Source of the DNA: Gammaproteobacteria bacterium
Lineage (GTDB): Bacteria > Pseudomonadota > Gammaproteobacteria > Pseudomonadales > Azotimanducaceae
Assembly (NCBI GenBank): GCA_026705345.1
Contig: JAPPAV010000044.1
Span: forward strand, 1 to 64,000
Length of the DNA stretch: 64,000 nt
Direction of reading: 5' to 3'
Shown here: piece by piece, positions 30,352 through 43,766 of the stretch
Layout of the letters: each line of letters starts with the position of its first letter
Numbering within the stretch: the stretch's first letter is position 1
The notes under the pieces: generated by a model
What the model was told of the DNA's origin: nothing
Database searches by the model: none
The model's input: the letters and a program-made list of their open reading frames with translations, nothing else
Translations under genes and position numbers: made by a program

Positions 30352-30810
30352 TCAAACGTCGGCCCAGGCGATGCTCCGGGTCTCGACCGCGGCAAAGTCG
30401 CCGTACTGCGGCCGCGTCAGCGTGACCACCACGTCGTGGGTGGCGAACGTGCCGGTAGTCGACACGCCCACGACGCCTCCCGCATCGCTGGCGGAAGCCG
30501 CGTAGGCGTCGGTGCCGTCGGGCGCTTTCCCGCCCTCGCCGTTCAACGCCTGGATCCACGCCGCGTTGGTGTAGTCGGCATCGGCCTGCACGGCGTCGAG
30601 GGTGCCGATGGCGATTTCCGTCCGCAGCCGACGGAACTCCGACTCGATGAAACGAACTCCCTGCCTGTAGTGCGTACTGACTTTCGTCATGTTCGAGCTT
30701 TCGACGTAGCTCCTATAGGCGGGAATCGCTGCTGCCGCCAGTACGCCGATTATTGCCACCGCGATCATCAGTTCGATGAGCGAAAAACCGTGCTGTGCTC
30801 TTAGTCGCAT
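30352..30810 (-). CDS. Type IV pilin (PilA-like), no cysteines
   Basis: From ATG 30810 the 152-residue precursor has the leader MRLRAQHG, cut before FSLIELMIAVAIIGVLAAAA with Glu5, then IPAYRSYVESSNMTKV. The remaining globular domain has no Cys at all, so it lacks the disulfide loop common in major type IVa pilins. It is the first gene of a two-pilin unit divergent from pilB. A GGAGG lies 11 bases upstream of the ATG. A longer frame to 30966 is not supported because the extra residues are not pilin-like. Confidence 0.9.
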   Translation of the reverse strand: MRLRAQHGFSLIELMIAVAIIGVLAAAAIPAYRSYVESSNMTKVSTHYRQGVRFIESEFRRLRTEIAIGTLDAVQADADYTNAAWIQALNGEGGKAPDGTDAYAASASDAGGVVGVSTTGTFATHDVVVTLTRPQYGDFAAVETRSIAWADV

Positions 30811-30985
30811 TGCCTTCGCAACCTCCGACAAATCAAGTGCGTTGTTGGAATCGAACATACGTCGCCACAACGTCGAGGGAGTCGGGACGGGCGAATTTCC
30901 TACAGCAGAAAACGCGAATTCCCGACACCCCCGTAGGAGATCTGCCGGTTCGCGGGAGACGCCCAACGGCTAGAGTGCTGGGTGT

Positions 30986-31003
30986 CTGGGCAAGGGAGCC
31001 CAG
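30986..31003. other. Small hairpin in the pilin-pilB divergent region
   Basis: CTGGGC pairs with GCCCAG across six bases. It lies about 45 bases upstream of pilB and could sit in its leader RNA. I looked for a sigma-54 site (TGGCAC-N5-TTGCA type) in 30811-31049 on both strands and saw none. Confidence 0.4.
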
Positions 31004-31049
31004 TGCGGCACAGGCACGACGGTCGCTCCCCGACTAGGGAACCCGAACC

Positions 31050-32656
<1,607 letters not shown>

Positions 32657-32660
<4 letters not shown>

Positions 32661-33877
32661 CCGACGCGAACGCATACGTCTGGACCGGCGTGGATCGCCT
32701 GGGTCGAAACACCACGGGCGAACTGGACGCCGACTCCCCCAAGGCCGCACGTGCCCTGCTCCGCCGGCGGGGCATCACGCCGAGACGCGTTCGCCGCAAG
32801 CAGGCGCCGGGGGTTGGCGGATGGCGAGGAAAACGGCGCGTCAAATCGGACGACATTGCGGTCTTCAGCCGGCAGATGGCAACCATGCTGCGGGCGGGCA
32901 TCCCCATTGTTCACGCGTTCGACGTGGTCGCGAAGAGTGCACGAAGCCCCAAACTCGTGGCCGTGATCGAAACCGTTCGCCAAGACACTGCCGAAGGCGC
33001 GCCGCTTACATCCGCCCTGGCAAAGTTCCCGGGCGTGTTCGACGACCTCTACGTCAGCCTGGTCGGTGTGGGCGAACAGTCGGGAGCCCTGGAGACCATG
33101 TTGGAGCGTATCGCGACCTACCAGGAGCGCACCCAATCGACGAGACGCAAGCTCGGCAAGGCGATGACGTATCCCGCCGTGGTCGTCGTGGCTGCCGCGT
33201 TAGTCACCGTACTCCTCCTGATCCACGTCGTCCCGCAATTCGAGACGGTGTTCGCCGGTGTCGGCGCGGATCTCCCGGCGTTCACGCGGTTCGTGATCGG
33301 GATCTCCGACGACCTGCGCCAGCAATGGCCTACCCTACTTGCGGTTGGAACGTTCGTCGTCCTCGGATTCGCGACGGCGCATCGTCGATCGCGGCGTTTC
33401 CGCGATCTGCGCGATCGTTGTGTCATCAAGTCACCGATCGCCGGCGAGGTCGTCATTAAGGCGTCCGTGGCGCGCTTCGCCCGCACCTTGGCTACGTCCG
33501 TGGCGGCCGGCATGCCACTCGTGGAAGCGCTGCGCGCGGTGGTGGACACCACCGGCAACGTCGTCTACGCCCGGGCGATCCGGCGCTTAAGCGACGAAGT
33601 CGCCGCGGGTCAGCCGCTCGCCGCGTCGATGCGCGACTGCCGGGTGTTCCCGGACATGATCGTGCAGATGGTCGCCATCGGCGAGGAGTCCGGTAGCCTC
33701 GACGACATGCTGGCACGCGCCGCAACGCACTTCGAAGCCCAGCTGGACGCGGCCGTCGACCGCCTGACGGCACTGGTCGAGCCGGCGCTGATGGGGATCC
33801 TCGGAATCGTCGTGGGCGGCCTCGTGGTCGCCATGTATCTGCCGGTCTTCCAACTGGGTACAGCATTCGGCGGCTGA
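32657..33877 (+). CDS. pilC: PilC, type IV pilus inner-membrane platform
   Basis: From GTG 32657, overlapping the pilB stop by four bases (GTGA), the protein has 406 residues. It has the two GspF-type cytoplasmic repeats (VFSRQMATMLRAGIPIVHAF, and FARTLATSVAAGMPLVEALR) each followed by membrane helices (AVVVVAAALVTVLLLIHVVP; ALMGILGIVVGGLVVAMYLP). The conserved GEQSGALETMLERIATYQE and GEESGSLDDMLARAATHFE sequences are present. It anchors PilB and the pilus base. The longer frame from 32315 is the antisense-like out-of-frame overlap with pilB and is rejected. Confidence 0.96.
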
Positions 33878-33911
33878 CGCGAACTCCCGAAGCGAGCGGC
33901 CTGCGGATACA

Positions 33912-34814
33912 ATGCCCTATGGTGCCCGCGAGGGCGCGCGCCCTCGCCCTGGAATCGAAACCATCGACTTTTCCCCGACACCGCCTTGGACCGCCGCCCT
34001 GCTGACATCGCTGGCCGGATTGTGCGTGGGCAGCTTCCTGAACGTCGTGATCGACCGTCTTCCGATCATGCTCCGCCGACAGTGGCGGATGCACGCGTTG
34101 GAGACGCTGAATATTGAACCGCCGCCCGCTTCCCGCTTCAACCTGGCCACGCCGCGATCTCATTGTCCTGTCTGTGGTAGCGTCGTGAAGGCTCTGCACA
34201 ACGTCCCTGTCCTCAGTTGGATGGTGTTGCGGGGGCGCTGTGCGAAATGCGGCTCTCCCATCCCGGTGCGGCTTCCGGCGGTGGAACTCGCGGGGGCGGC
34301 GCTCGCCATCGCCGCGATTGCCCTCTGGGGATTCCAGTGGATCGCCCTGGCGTACTACGTCTTCCTGATGGTGCTCTTGGCATCGGCCCTGATCGACGCC
34401 GAAACCACGCTCCTTCCCGACCAGCTCACCCTGCCCTTGCTTTGGCTCGGACTGCTGGCCGCCACCGCGTTCGAAGCAACACCCACGCTCTTCGATGCCA
34501 TGGCCGGTGCGGTAACCGGCTACCTCTCGCTTTGGCTCGTCTACTGGGCGTTCCGCCTGGTGACGCGTCGCGAAGGCATGGGCTACGGGGATTTCAAGCT
34601 CATGGCCGCAATCGGCGCCTGGCTCGGTTGGCAAACGGTACCTGCGGTCATTCTGGTCGCCGCGGTACTCGGACTCGTCTACGCCGTGGTGAGAATCCTG
34701 CGCCGAAGGGCTACCCGGGGAACCCCGATCCCGTTCGGACCATTCCTGGCCGTCGCCGCGACCGCCGCGTTGTTCGCGTCCACACGGGGTATCACCTTCG
34801 TGATCGTTCCATGA
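33912..34814 (+). CDS. pilD: PilD, prepilin peptidase / N-methyltransferase
   Basis: The 300-residue membrane protein has the N-terminal GSFLNVVIDRLPIML, the two zinc-binding CxxC pairs (CPVCGS and CAKCGS) of the methyltransferase domain, and the aspartic protease residues in ALIDAETTLLPD and GMGYGDFKLMAAIGAWLG (GxGD motif). It cuts prepilin leaders and methylates the new N-terminus. Both pilins upstream have suitable leaders. It lies 34 bases after pilC and overlaps coaE by four bases. Confidence 0.96.
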   Translation: MPYGAREGARPRPGIETIDFSPTPPWTAALLTSLAGLCVGSFLNVVIDRLPIMLRRQWRMHALETLNIEPPPASRFNLATPRSHCPVCGSVVKALHNVPVLSWMVLRGRCAKCGSPIPVRLPAVELAGAALAIAAIALWGFQWIALAYYVFLMVLLASALIDAETTLLPDQLTLPLLWLGLLAATAFEATPTLFDAMAGAVTGYLSLWLVYWAFRLVTRREGMGYGDFKLMAAIGAWLGWQTVPAVILVAAVLGLVYAVVRILRRRATRGTPIPFGPFLAVAATAALFASTRGITFVIVP

Positions 34815-35422
34815 GACAAAAGCCCATGGTCGTCGGCATCGCGGGGGGGATCGGCAGCGGCAAAACGGCGGTTTCGGATCGATTCCGCTCGCTTGGCATC
34901 GAGATCGCCGACGCGGACGTCGCCTCCCGCCGGGTCGTCGAACCGGGTGAGCCCGCGCTCAACGCGATCGCCGACCGGTTCGGACCCGACGTATTCCTCG
35001 GTGACGGCACCTTGAACCGACCGGTACTGCGCGAACGGGTCTTCCAGGACGCGAGCGAACGCCGGTGGCTGGAGTCGCTTCTCCATCCCCTCATCAACCA
35101 ATGGATCCGGGACGTGCTTGAAGCCGCGCCATCACCCTACGCGATTCTCGTCAATCCCCTGATGCGCCACCGCGACCCCCGCGCCGACCGCATTCTCGTC
35201 GTCGACGTGCCGGAAGAAACCCAGATCGAGCGGGCGATGGCCCGGGATGGCGTCGCGGAGTCACAGGTCAGGGCGATCCTCGCGAGCCAGATCGGCCGTC
35301 GCTCACGGCTCAGCCTCGCCGACGACGTCATCACCAACGACGGCAGCCTGGAGGATCTGCACTGCGCGGTGGACGGGCTCCATGCGCGTTACCTTGAGGC
35401 CGCCGCCTTGAGCCGCCCGTAG
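34811..35422 (+). CDS. coaE: Dephospho-CoA kinase
   Basis: The 203-residue enzyme has the P-loop GIAGGIGSGKTAVSDRF, the substrate region IADADVASRRVVEPG and RPVLRERVFQDASERRWLE. It performs the last step of coenzyme A synthesis. Its ATG overlaps the pilD stop (ATGA), the order pilD-coaE being common in Gammaproteobacteria. One segment is unusual: the typical LLFE motif reads AILVNPLMRHR. No yacG/zapD follows. The stop codon TAG is the TAG of a dispersed hairpin's CGTAGGGG end. Confidence 0.95.
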   Translation: MRQKPMVVGIAGGIGSGKTAVSDRFRSLGIEIADADVASRRVVEPGEPALNAIADRFGPDVFLGDGTLNRPVLRERVFQDASERRWLESLLHPLINQWIRDVLEAAPSPYAILVNPLMRHRDPRADRILVVDVPEETQIERAMARDGVAESQVRAILASQIGRRSRLSLADDVITNDGSLEDLHCAVDGLHARYLEAAALSRP

Positions 35423-35605
35423 GGGCGGGGCTTGTCCCCGCCCGCGTTTCCATCTCCGCTTGCCAACGGTCCACCGAGGACGGGACGGGACAAGCCCGTC
35501 CCCTACGGTTGGTGCCGCGCCGCATCGTCGGGGTGAACCTTGCGGTCGCCCGCGCCGGACGTGCGAGTGTGGGATTCCGGGACGGGACAAGCCCGTCCCC
35601 TACGT
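35419..35605. repeat. Hairpin cluster between coaE and argJ; supplies both stop codons
   Basis: It contains a GGCGGGG-CTTGT-CCCCGCC copy starting at the coaE TAG, a type B copy (35481-35508), a partial type A copy (35534-35559) and a second type B copy (35579-35605). The last, read on the minus strand, gives argJ its TAG. The convergent genes are thus separated only by repeats. Confidence 0.9.
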
Positions 35606-36820
35606 TCGATACTCCGCGTTGATGCGGATGTACTCGTAGGACAGATCGGTGGTCCACACGGTTTCCGACGCATCGCCCTGTCCCAAGGTGACGCGCACAG
35701 TGAATTCGTCCTTGGCCATCACCGCAGCACCTGCCTCTTCTGTGTATTCGTCCGCGACCAGGCCCCCGCGCGCCACGCAGACATCGTCGAGGTAGAGACC
35801 GACCGCGTCCGGGTCGAGGCCCGCCACGTCCGCCCGGCCGATCGCCATGCAGAACCTTCCCCAATTGGGGTCGCCGGCGAAGATGGCGGTCTTCACCAAG
35901 GGCGAATGGGCGATCGTATAGGCGATGGCCAGGCAGTCCGCACTGCTCCGCCCCTCTTCCACACGAACAGTGACGAACTTGGTGGCACCCTCGCCGTCCC
36001 GCGCCGTGCGCTGGGCCAGATCCACGGCCAACGGCATCAACGCGTCGAGCAGTTCGCCGTATCCCGGGTCGTCGCGGCCCGACACCGGCGTGCCGCCCGC
36101 CTGTCCGGTTGCCATCACCACGAAGGCGTCGTTGGTGGACGTATCGCCGTCCACCGTCACGCGATTGAGACTGCCTTCTGCCAGGTCCCTCGCCAAGCAT
36201 TGGACGGCGTCCTCGGAGGCGGCGGCGTCGGTACCCAGGAATGCCAGCATCGTCGCCATGTCCGGTCGGATCATGCCCGATCCCTTGACGATGCCCGTGG
36301 CACGGATGGGATGGCCCCCGACTTTGCCCGTCGCCGAAACCGCCTTTGGTGCCGTGTCCGTCGTCATGATCGCCCGTGCGGCATCCGCCCACCCATCCGG
36401 CCGGGCGACGCCCACGGCCGCATCGATCCCCCGGCGCATGGCGTCCATGTCCAGGAACTCGCCGATCACGCCCGTGGAGAACGGCAACACATCGGTGTCC
36501 ACGACGCCGATCCGCGATGCCAAGTGTTCACAGGTCGATCGGGCGTCCGCGAGACCGCGTTCCCCGGTGGCGGCGTTGGCATTGCCGCTGTTGACCACCA
36601 GTGCCCGCGCGCCGCCGACGCGTTCCCGCGCGACCACTACCGGTGCCGCCTGAAACGCGTTCTCCGTGAAGACGCCGCCGACGCTGCAGCCGACATCGAG
36701 AAGAACGACGGCCAGGTCGAGGCGATCGTTGTATTTGACGCCGGCGGCGGCGGTACCCAGGCGGATTCCGTCGATGGGAAGCAATTCGCCCATCGGCGGC
36801 AAATTGACGGCCATTCTCAA
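35600..36820 (-). CDS. argJ: ArgJ, ornithine / glutamate N-acetyltransferase
   Basis: The 406-residue proenzyme shows the ArgJ self-cleavage site, KGSGMIRPDMATMLAFLGTD, where cleavage before Thr190 creates the nucleophile of the beta chain. Other blocks are VVNSGNANAATGERG and VLPFSTGVIGE, and the C-terminal VTLGQGDASETVWTTDLSYEY. It recycles the acetyl group from acetylornithine to glutamate, and some members also use acetyl-CoA. It lies 39 bases downstream of secA on the same strand, a typical gammaproteobacterial neighbourhood. The stop codon comes from a hairpin repeat. Confidence 0.96.
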   Translation of the reverse strand: MRMAVNLPPMGELLPIDGIRLGTAAAGVKYNDRLDLAVVLLDVGCSVGGVFTENAFQAAPVVVARERVGGARALVVNSGNANAATGERGLADARSTCEHLASRIGVVDTDVLPFSTGVIGEFLDMDAMRRGIDAAVGVARPDGWADAARAIMTTDTAPKAVSATGKVGGHPIRATGIVKGSGMIRPDMATMLAFLGTDAAASEDAVQCLARDLAEGSLNRVTVDGDTSTNDAFVVMATGQAGGTPVSGRDDPGYGELLDALMPLAVDLAQRTARDGEGATKFVTVRVEEGRSSADCLAIAYTIAHSPLVKTAIFAGDPNWGRFCMAIGRADVAGLDPDAVGLYLDDVCVARGGLVADEYTEEAGAAVMAKDEFTVRVTLGQGDASETVWTTDLSYEYIRINAEYRT

Positions 36821-36859
36821 GTCCTTGGAAGTCGAGTCGCGGTCGGACCGGCAAGCGCC

Positions 36860-39658
<2,799 letters not shown>

Positions 39659-39760
39659 TCGATGCGATGTCGGTGCTTGGTTGGGGCGGGCATTCTACTC
39701 CGATGCGCCGACTGCCGCTTGCAGACCCCGCGACAAAGAGGTCAAACCAGGGCAGAACGC

Positions 39761-39838
39761 GTCGGGCGACCCTTGCGGTCGCCCGCGCCCGGCATGCCAG
39801 CCCTCCGACCGCAGGCGGGGACAAGCCCCGCCCCTACG
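39761..39838. repeat. Hairpin pair, type A with GGCGGGG type
   Basis: GGCGACC-CTTGC-GGTCGCC (39764-39783) is followed after a short linker by GGCGGGG-ACAAG-CCCCGCC and CCCTACG. The two are in inverted orientation. The linker begins CGCGCCCGGCATGCC, similar to linkers at other pairs. Confidence 0.85.
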
Positions 39839-39868
39839 AACCCGGGCGGCGAGTCCGAATTCCGTGAG

Positions 39869-41110
39869 CTAGCCCTTGACGCAAACCACCTGCTTCAAGG
39901 TGTGGACGACGTCGACCAAGGTGGTTTGCGCCGCCATCACGGCATCGATGTCCTTGTAGGCACCCGGCGTCTCGTCGATCACGCCTTCGTCCTTGCGGCA
40001 CTCGACGCCGGCCGTCGCGTTGCGGTGGTTCGCGAGGGTAAACGACCGGCGCGCGTCGCCACGGGACATGACCCGCCCCGCGCCGTGGGAACAGGAGTCG
40101 AACGAATCCTTGTTGCCCTTGCCCGCGACGATGTACGAGCGCGCGCCCATAGAGCCGGGAATGATCCCCAGGTCCCCTTTCCGGGCCCGTACTGCTCCCT
40201 TGCGGGTCACCCAGACGCTCTTCTTGAAGTGGTCTTCCCGGGCGACGTAGTTGTGGTGGCAGTTGACGGCCTCCTCGGTGCGCTGGAACGACCGGACGAC
40301 CTTGCGCAACGCGCCGAGCACACGCTCCATCATCGCCTCGCGATTCGCGTAGGCGAACTTCTGCGCCCAGGAGACCGCCCGGACGTAGTCCTTGAAATGC
40401 GCAGTGCCTTCGACCAGGTAGGCGAGGTCCTTGTCCGGCAGGTTGATGAAGTACCGCCGCATATCCTCCTTGGCCTGCTCGATGTAGAAGCGGCCAATGG
40501 CGTTGCCGATGCCCCGGGAACCGGAATGGAGCATCGCCCAGACCCGGTCCTCCTCGTCCAAGCAGATCTCGATGAAGTGGTTGCCAGTGCCCAATGTCCC
40601 GAGATGGAGTTGGGCGCGCCGTGCGGGTCGTGTCAACTTGGGAGCACGCGATACGATCTCGTCGAGTCCGCCCTGCAACAGCGAGAAGTCCTGCACCAAC
40701 TCGGCAGGCGGTTCCTCCCACGATCCCTTGTCTCGTCCACGGCCCGGCGTCCGTCCGTGCGGAACCCGGCGCTCGATCTCCGCGCGAAGCCGGCCCAGGT
40801 CGTCGGGCAGGTCGTTCGCGGTGAGGGAGGTCCGCACGGCCATCATTCCGCAGCCGATATCAACGCCGACCGCGGCCGGCACGATTGCGCCCGAAGTCGG
40901 GATCACCGACCCCACCGTCGCACCGATGCCCCAATGCACGTCCGGCATCACGGCGACATGGCGGTGCACGAACGGCAGGCGCGCGACGTTCTGGACCTGG
41001 TTCCAGGCCTGTTCCTCCACCGGCACACCGCTCGTCCATGACTTGATCGGTGCGCCACCGGGTGTCGCCGAATAGACGTAGCCCGACGCTTGGTCGGTCG
41101 ATTCGTTCAT
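39869..41110 (-). CDS. rtcB: RtcB RNA ligase
   Basis: From ATG 41110 the protein has 413 residues. It shows the RtcB metal and nucleotide sites: VMPDVHWGIGATVGSVIP, VGVDIGCGMMAVR (Asp and Cys), HLGTLGTGNHFIEI, NCHHNYVARED, and SCSHGAGRVMSRG with the guanylated His, ending VVHTLKQVVCVKG. It joins 2',3'-cyclic phosphate or 3'-phosphate RNA ends to 5'-OH ends using GTP. No rtcA or rtcR gene is adjacent, so the classic stress-induced rtcBA operon is not present. The start at 41155 in the same frame is not conserved. Confidence 0.96.
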   Translation of the reverse strand: MNESTDQASGYVYSATPGGAPIKSWTSGVPVEEQAWNQVQNVARLPFVHRHVAVMPDVHWGIGATVGSVIPTSGAIVPAAVGVDIGCGMMAVRTSLTANDLPDDLGRLRAEIERRVPHGRTPGRGRDKGSWEEPPAELVQDFSLLQGGLDEIVSRAPKLTRPARRAQLHLGTLGTGNHFIEICLDEEDRVWAMLHSGSRGIGNAIGRFYIEQAKEDMRRYFINLPDKDLAYLVEGTAHFKDYVRAVSWAQKFAYANREAMMERVLGALRKVVRSFQRTEEAVNCHHNYVAREDHFKKSVWVTRKGAVRARKGDLGIIPGSMGARSYIVAGKGNKDSFDSCSHGAGRVMSRGDARRSFTLANHRNATAGVECRKDEGVIDETPGAYKDIDAVMAAQTTLVDVVHTLKQVVCVKG

Positions 41111-41225
41111 GCCCAACGGTCCGGGGAAACGGGGGCGCGCATCATACGCCCGCACCGGTCCGATTTCGATTGTCCGGAGACACGGCTAGGCGTAGCATCG
41201 CGCCAACCCCCGACCGCCGATTTTG

Positions 41226-43067
41226 ATGGACGAGAACTTCCGTCCGCTGGACGCCAGTCTGCGTCGCAAACTACGCGACATCGTTCGCATCGTGCCCCGC
41301 GTGTACGGCTTCCTGTGGCAGGTGACGCCGGGCTACTTCACGATTAGTTGCGCGATCATGGTCGTCACCGCCCTCATTCCGGCGGCGATCATCTACATGA
41401 CCAAAGTAATCGTGGACGGGGTCGTCGAGGCCGCGTCGGGCGGAGGCGACTGGACGGACCTGGTCACGCCGGTTGCCGTCGTCTTCGGGCTGTGGCTCGT
41501 GGAGACGCTGCTCGGCACGGTGTCCGGCATGGTCCAGAGCATGCTGAGCGAACGGGTCCAGTTCGCCGCACGAGAACTAATCGTCGAAAAAGCCGGATCG
41601 CTGGACATCGCGTTCTACGAGAACCCGAAGTTCTACGACCAGCTTCGCCATGCCCAAGACCAGCTCTACCAGGTCACGGGGATCGTCTGGTCGTCCATCG
41701 GACTCGTTCGGTCCGGCGTCGGCCTCACGGCGATGGCGGGCCTGCTGACGATACTGCACCCCTTCGCGATCGTCGTTCTCTTCGTCACGGTCCTGCCGAG
41801 CCTCCTCATGCAGGGCTTCTTCGCGCGCCTGTGGTTCGACTTCGACACCCATTGGGTGAGGAACTACCGCATGCTCGACTACCTGCAGCGGCTGCTGACG
41901 TCCCGGGACAGCGCCAAGGAGGTTCGGATCTTCACGTTGAAGGACGCTCTGGTCGCTCGGTTCAGGGGTTTTCGCGAGTCCCAGCTTCGCGCCTACCTGC
42001 GGATGCAGTTTCGCTCGATGCGCGTAAGGACGGGACTCGACATCGTGTCGCTGGCCGGCGTGGCGTCCATCTGGGCCTATGCCGTCTACCAAGCCGCCCT
42101 GGCTCGGATCACCATCGGCGACCTGACCCTGGTATTCAACGCCGCGCAGCAAGCCCGCAGCCAACTCAACGCCCTGGTCGGTTCCGGCGGGCAGATCTAC
42201 GAAGAGGCGCTTCTCGCCACGCGCTTTTTCGACCTGCTCGATTTGGACCCCCAGTCTGTGGAGGCCGCGCTCACGCCGCCGCCTGCAAACCCGGCGCCGA
42301 CGCCAAAGCCCATGACGCGGGGCATCGAATTCCGCAATGTCTCGTTCAAGTATCCGGCCACGGACAAGTGGATTCTGCGAGACGTGTCGTTCGAGATTCC
42401 GGCACGCTCCAAGGTCGCCATCGTCGGCGAGAACGGGGCCGGCAAGACGACGCTGGTGAAGCTGCTGTCCCGACTCTACGACCCCGTGGAGGGCGAGATC
42501 CGTTTCGACGGAGGCGACCTGCGCGAGTACGACTTGAGCGAACTGCGTCGAGATGTCGCGGTGGTGTTCCAGGACTTCTTCCGCTACGACCTCTCGGCCG
42601 CCGACAACGTGGGATTCGGGGAGGTTCGGGCCCTCGATGATCGCGACCGGATTCAGGCGGCTGCGAAGCAAGCCGGTGCCCACGACCTCATCGAAGCGCT
42701 CCCCAAGGGCTACGACACCGTGCTCGGCCGGACCTTCGACGAAGGCGTGGACCTGTCCGGCGGCGAGTGGCAGCACCTGGCGATCTCGCGGGCGTTCTTG
42801 AGCGATGCGCAAGTCCTCATCCTGGACGAGCCCACCGCCGCCCTCGACGCCTTTCGGGAACACCAGCTCTACGAACAGGTCGCCGAACTGTCGGCGAACA
42901 AGACCGTCGTTTTCATCTCCCACCGATTCTCCACGGTGCGCATGGCGGATTTCATCGTGGTGGTGGAAGACGGCCAGGTGACCGAGTTGGGCGATCACGA
43001 GACCCTGATCAAACACGGCGGCAAATACGCCGCCATGTTCAACACCCAGGCGGCGCGCTACCGCTAA
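41226..43067 (+). CDS. ABC exporter half-transporter (membrane plus ATPase domain)
   Basis: The 613-residue protein has an N-terminal six-helix membrane domain (FTISCAIMVVTALIPAAIIYM, then FAIVVLFVTVLPSLLM) and a C-terminal ATPase with Walker A VGENGAGKTTLVKLL, Q-loop VVFQDFFRYDLSAADNVGFG, signature DLSGGEWQHLAISRAFL, Walker B VLILDEPTAALD and switch His SHRFST. The signature is LSGGE rather than LSGGQ. It should form a homodimeric exporter at the inner membrane; lipid, peptide and drug are all possible substrates. The DUF721 gene follows after 8 bases. Confidence 0.93.
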   Translation: MDENFRPLDASLRRKLRDIVRIVPRVYGFLWQVTPGYFTISCAIMVVTALIPAAIIYMTKVIVDGVVEAASGGGDWTDLVTPVAVVFGLWLVETLLGTVSGMVQSMLSERVQFAARELIVEKAGSLDIAFYENPKFYDQLRHAQDQLYQVTGIVWSSIGLVRSGVGLTAMAGLLTILHPFAIVVLFVTVLPSLLMQGFFARLWFDFDTHWVRNYRMLDYLQRLLTSRDSAKEVRIFTLKDALVARFRGFRESQLRAYLRMQFRSMRVRTGLDIVSLAGVASIWAYAVYQAALARITIGDLTLVFNAAQQARSQLNALVGSGGQIYEEALLATRFFDLLDLDPQSVEAALTPPPANPAPTPKPMTRGIEFRNVSFKYPATDKWILRDVSFEIPARSKVAIVGENGAGKTTLVKLLSRLYDPVEGEIRFDGGDLREYDLSELRRDVAVVFQDFFRYDLSAADNVGFGEVRALDDRDRIQAAAKQAGAHDLIEALPKGYDTVLGRTFDEGVDLSGGEWQHLAISRAFLSDAQVLILDEPTAALDAFREHQLYEQVAELSANKTVVFISHRFSTVRMADFIVVVEDGQVTELGDHETLIKHGGKYAAMFNTQAARYR

Positions 43068-43075
43068 GGACGCCC

Positions 43076-43384
43076 ATGGCCCGGCGAGTCGTCAAGGAAC
43101 TGCTTACCGAGAGGCACCAGCCCCGCAATCCTCTTGAGCGATTGGTCAAGCACGCCGCGTTGCGCGAGTCGTGGACCGAGCAGTTGCGCGCCGTATTGCC
43201 GCCGGCCATCGCACCGCACTGCAGCGTAGCCAACGTCAAGGGGGGCCGATTGACCATCCACGTCGTGGATTCGTCCTGGGCGACGCGGCTGCGGTTCGAG
43301 TTGCCGAAGGTGGAGCCGGCGCTACGCTCGCTGGGAGACTTCGCCGACGTCACCGAGATCCGAATTCGTAGCGGCGCGCTCTAA
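43076..43384 (+). CDS. DUF721 (DciA-like) protein
   Basis: The 102-residue protein has the DUF721 pattern: a basic N-terminus, LRAVLPPAIAPHCSVANVKG, then LTIHVVDSSWATRLRFELPKV. In many Gammaproteobacteria DUF721 proteins lie next to secA. Related DciA proteins load the replicative helicase, but a functional claim for this short copy is inference. The ATG is 8 bases after the ABC exporter's stop, so the two may be co-transcribed. Confidence 0.75.
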   Translation: MARRVVKELLTERHQPRNPLERLVKHAALRESWTEQLRAVLPPAIAPHCSVANVKGGRLTIHVVDSSWATRLRFELPKVEPALRSLGDFADVTEIRIRSGAL

Positions 43385-43398
43385 GGTGTGCGTGTCAT

Positions 43399-43469
43399 TG
43401 GGGACGGGCTGGTCCCGGGAACCCAGCGGCGCGCCGAGCGCGGGGGACCACAAGGGTCGCCCCTACGGC
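43399..43469. repeat. Degenerate hairpin pair, types B and A
   Basis: It contains GGGGACGGGCTGGTCCCGGG (loop CTGGT) and GGGGGACCACAAGGGTCGCC with a stem mismatch, then CCCTACGG. It lies between the DUF721 gene and the 3' end of npr. Confidence 0.7.
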
Positions 43470-43490
43470 GTTCAAGAGGACCGGATTCGG

Positions 43491-43763
43491 TCACTCCCCT
43501 TCGCCGAAGCGGTCGGCGACGAGTGAAACGATGGCCGCGAAGGCCTCCTCTTCGTCCTCGCCGTTGCAGGAGAGTTGCAGCCTGGTTCCGCAGACGGCTT
43601 CGAGCATCATCACCGCCATAATTCGCTTCGCGTCGACCGTCTCGGCCCCCGGTTTGGCGAGTTCCACGCGCGATGCGAAGCTCTTGCTAAGGTTGACGAG
43701 CTTCGACGCGGCCCGGGCATGCAGACCGAGTTTGTTGACGATGTCGACGGAACCGGTCTTCAC
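43491..43763 (-). CDS. NPr (PtsO), HPr-like phosphocarrier of nitrogen PTS
   Basis: The 90-residue protein has the HPr active site KLGLHARAASKLV with His15, and VDAKRIMAVMMLEA. At the position of the regulatory Ser46 of HPr (normally NAKSIM) the residue is Arg. That makes regulation by an HPr kinase unlikely and fits an NPr-type carrier. It receives phosphate from a EI-Ntr enzyme and passes it to PtsN, encoded three bases upstream. The usual rapZ (yhbJ) gene between ptsN and npr is missing. Confidence 0.9.
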   Translation of the reverse strand: MKTGSVDIVNKLGLHARAASKLVNLSKSFASRVELAKPGAETVDAKRIMAVMMLEAVCGTRLQLSCNGEDEEEAFAAIVSLVADRFGEGE

Positions 43764-43766
43764 CGT

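Noticed and set aside
30811..31049. Sigma-54 promoter for the pilins
   Set aside because: No GG-N10-GC element with acceptable flanks was seen on the relevant strand.
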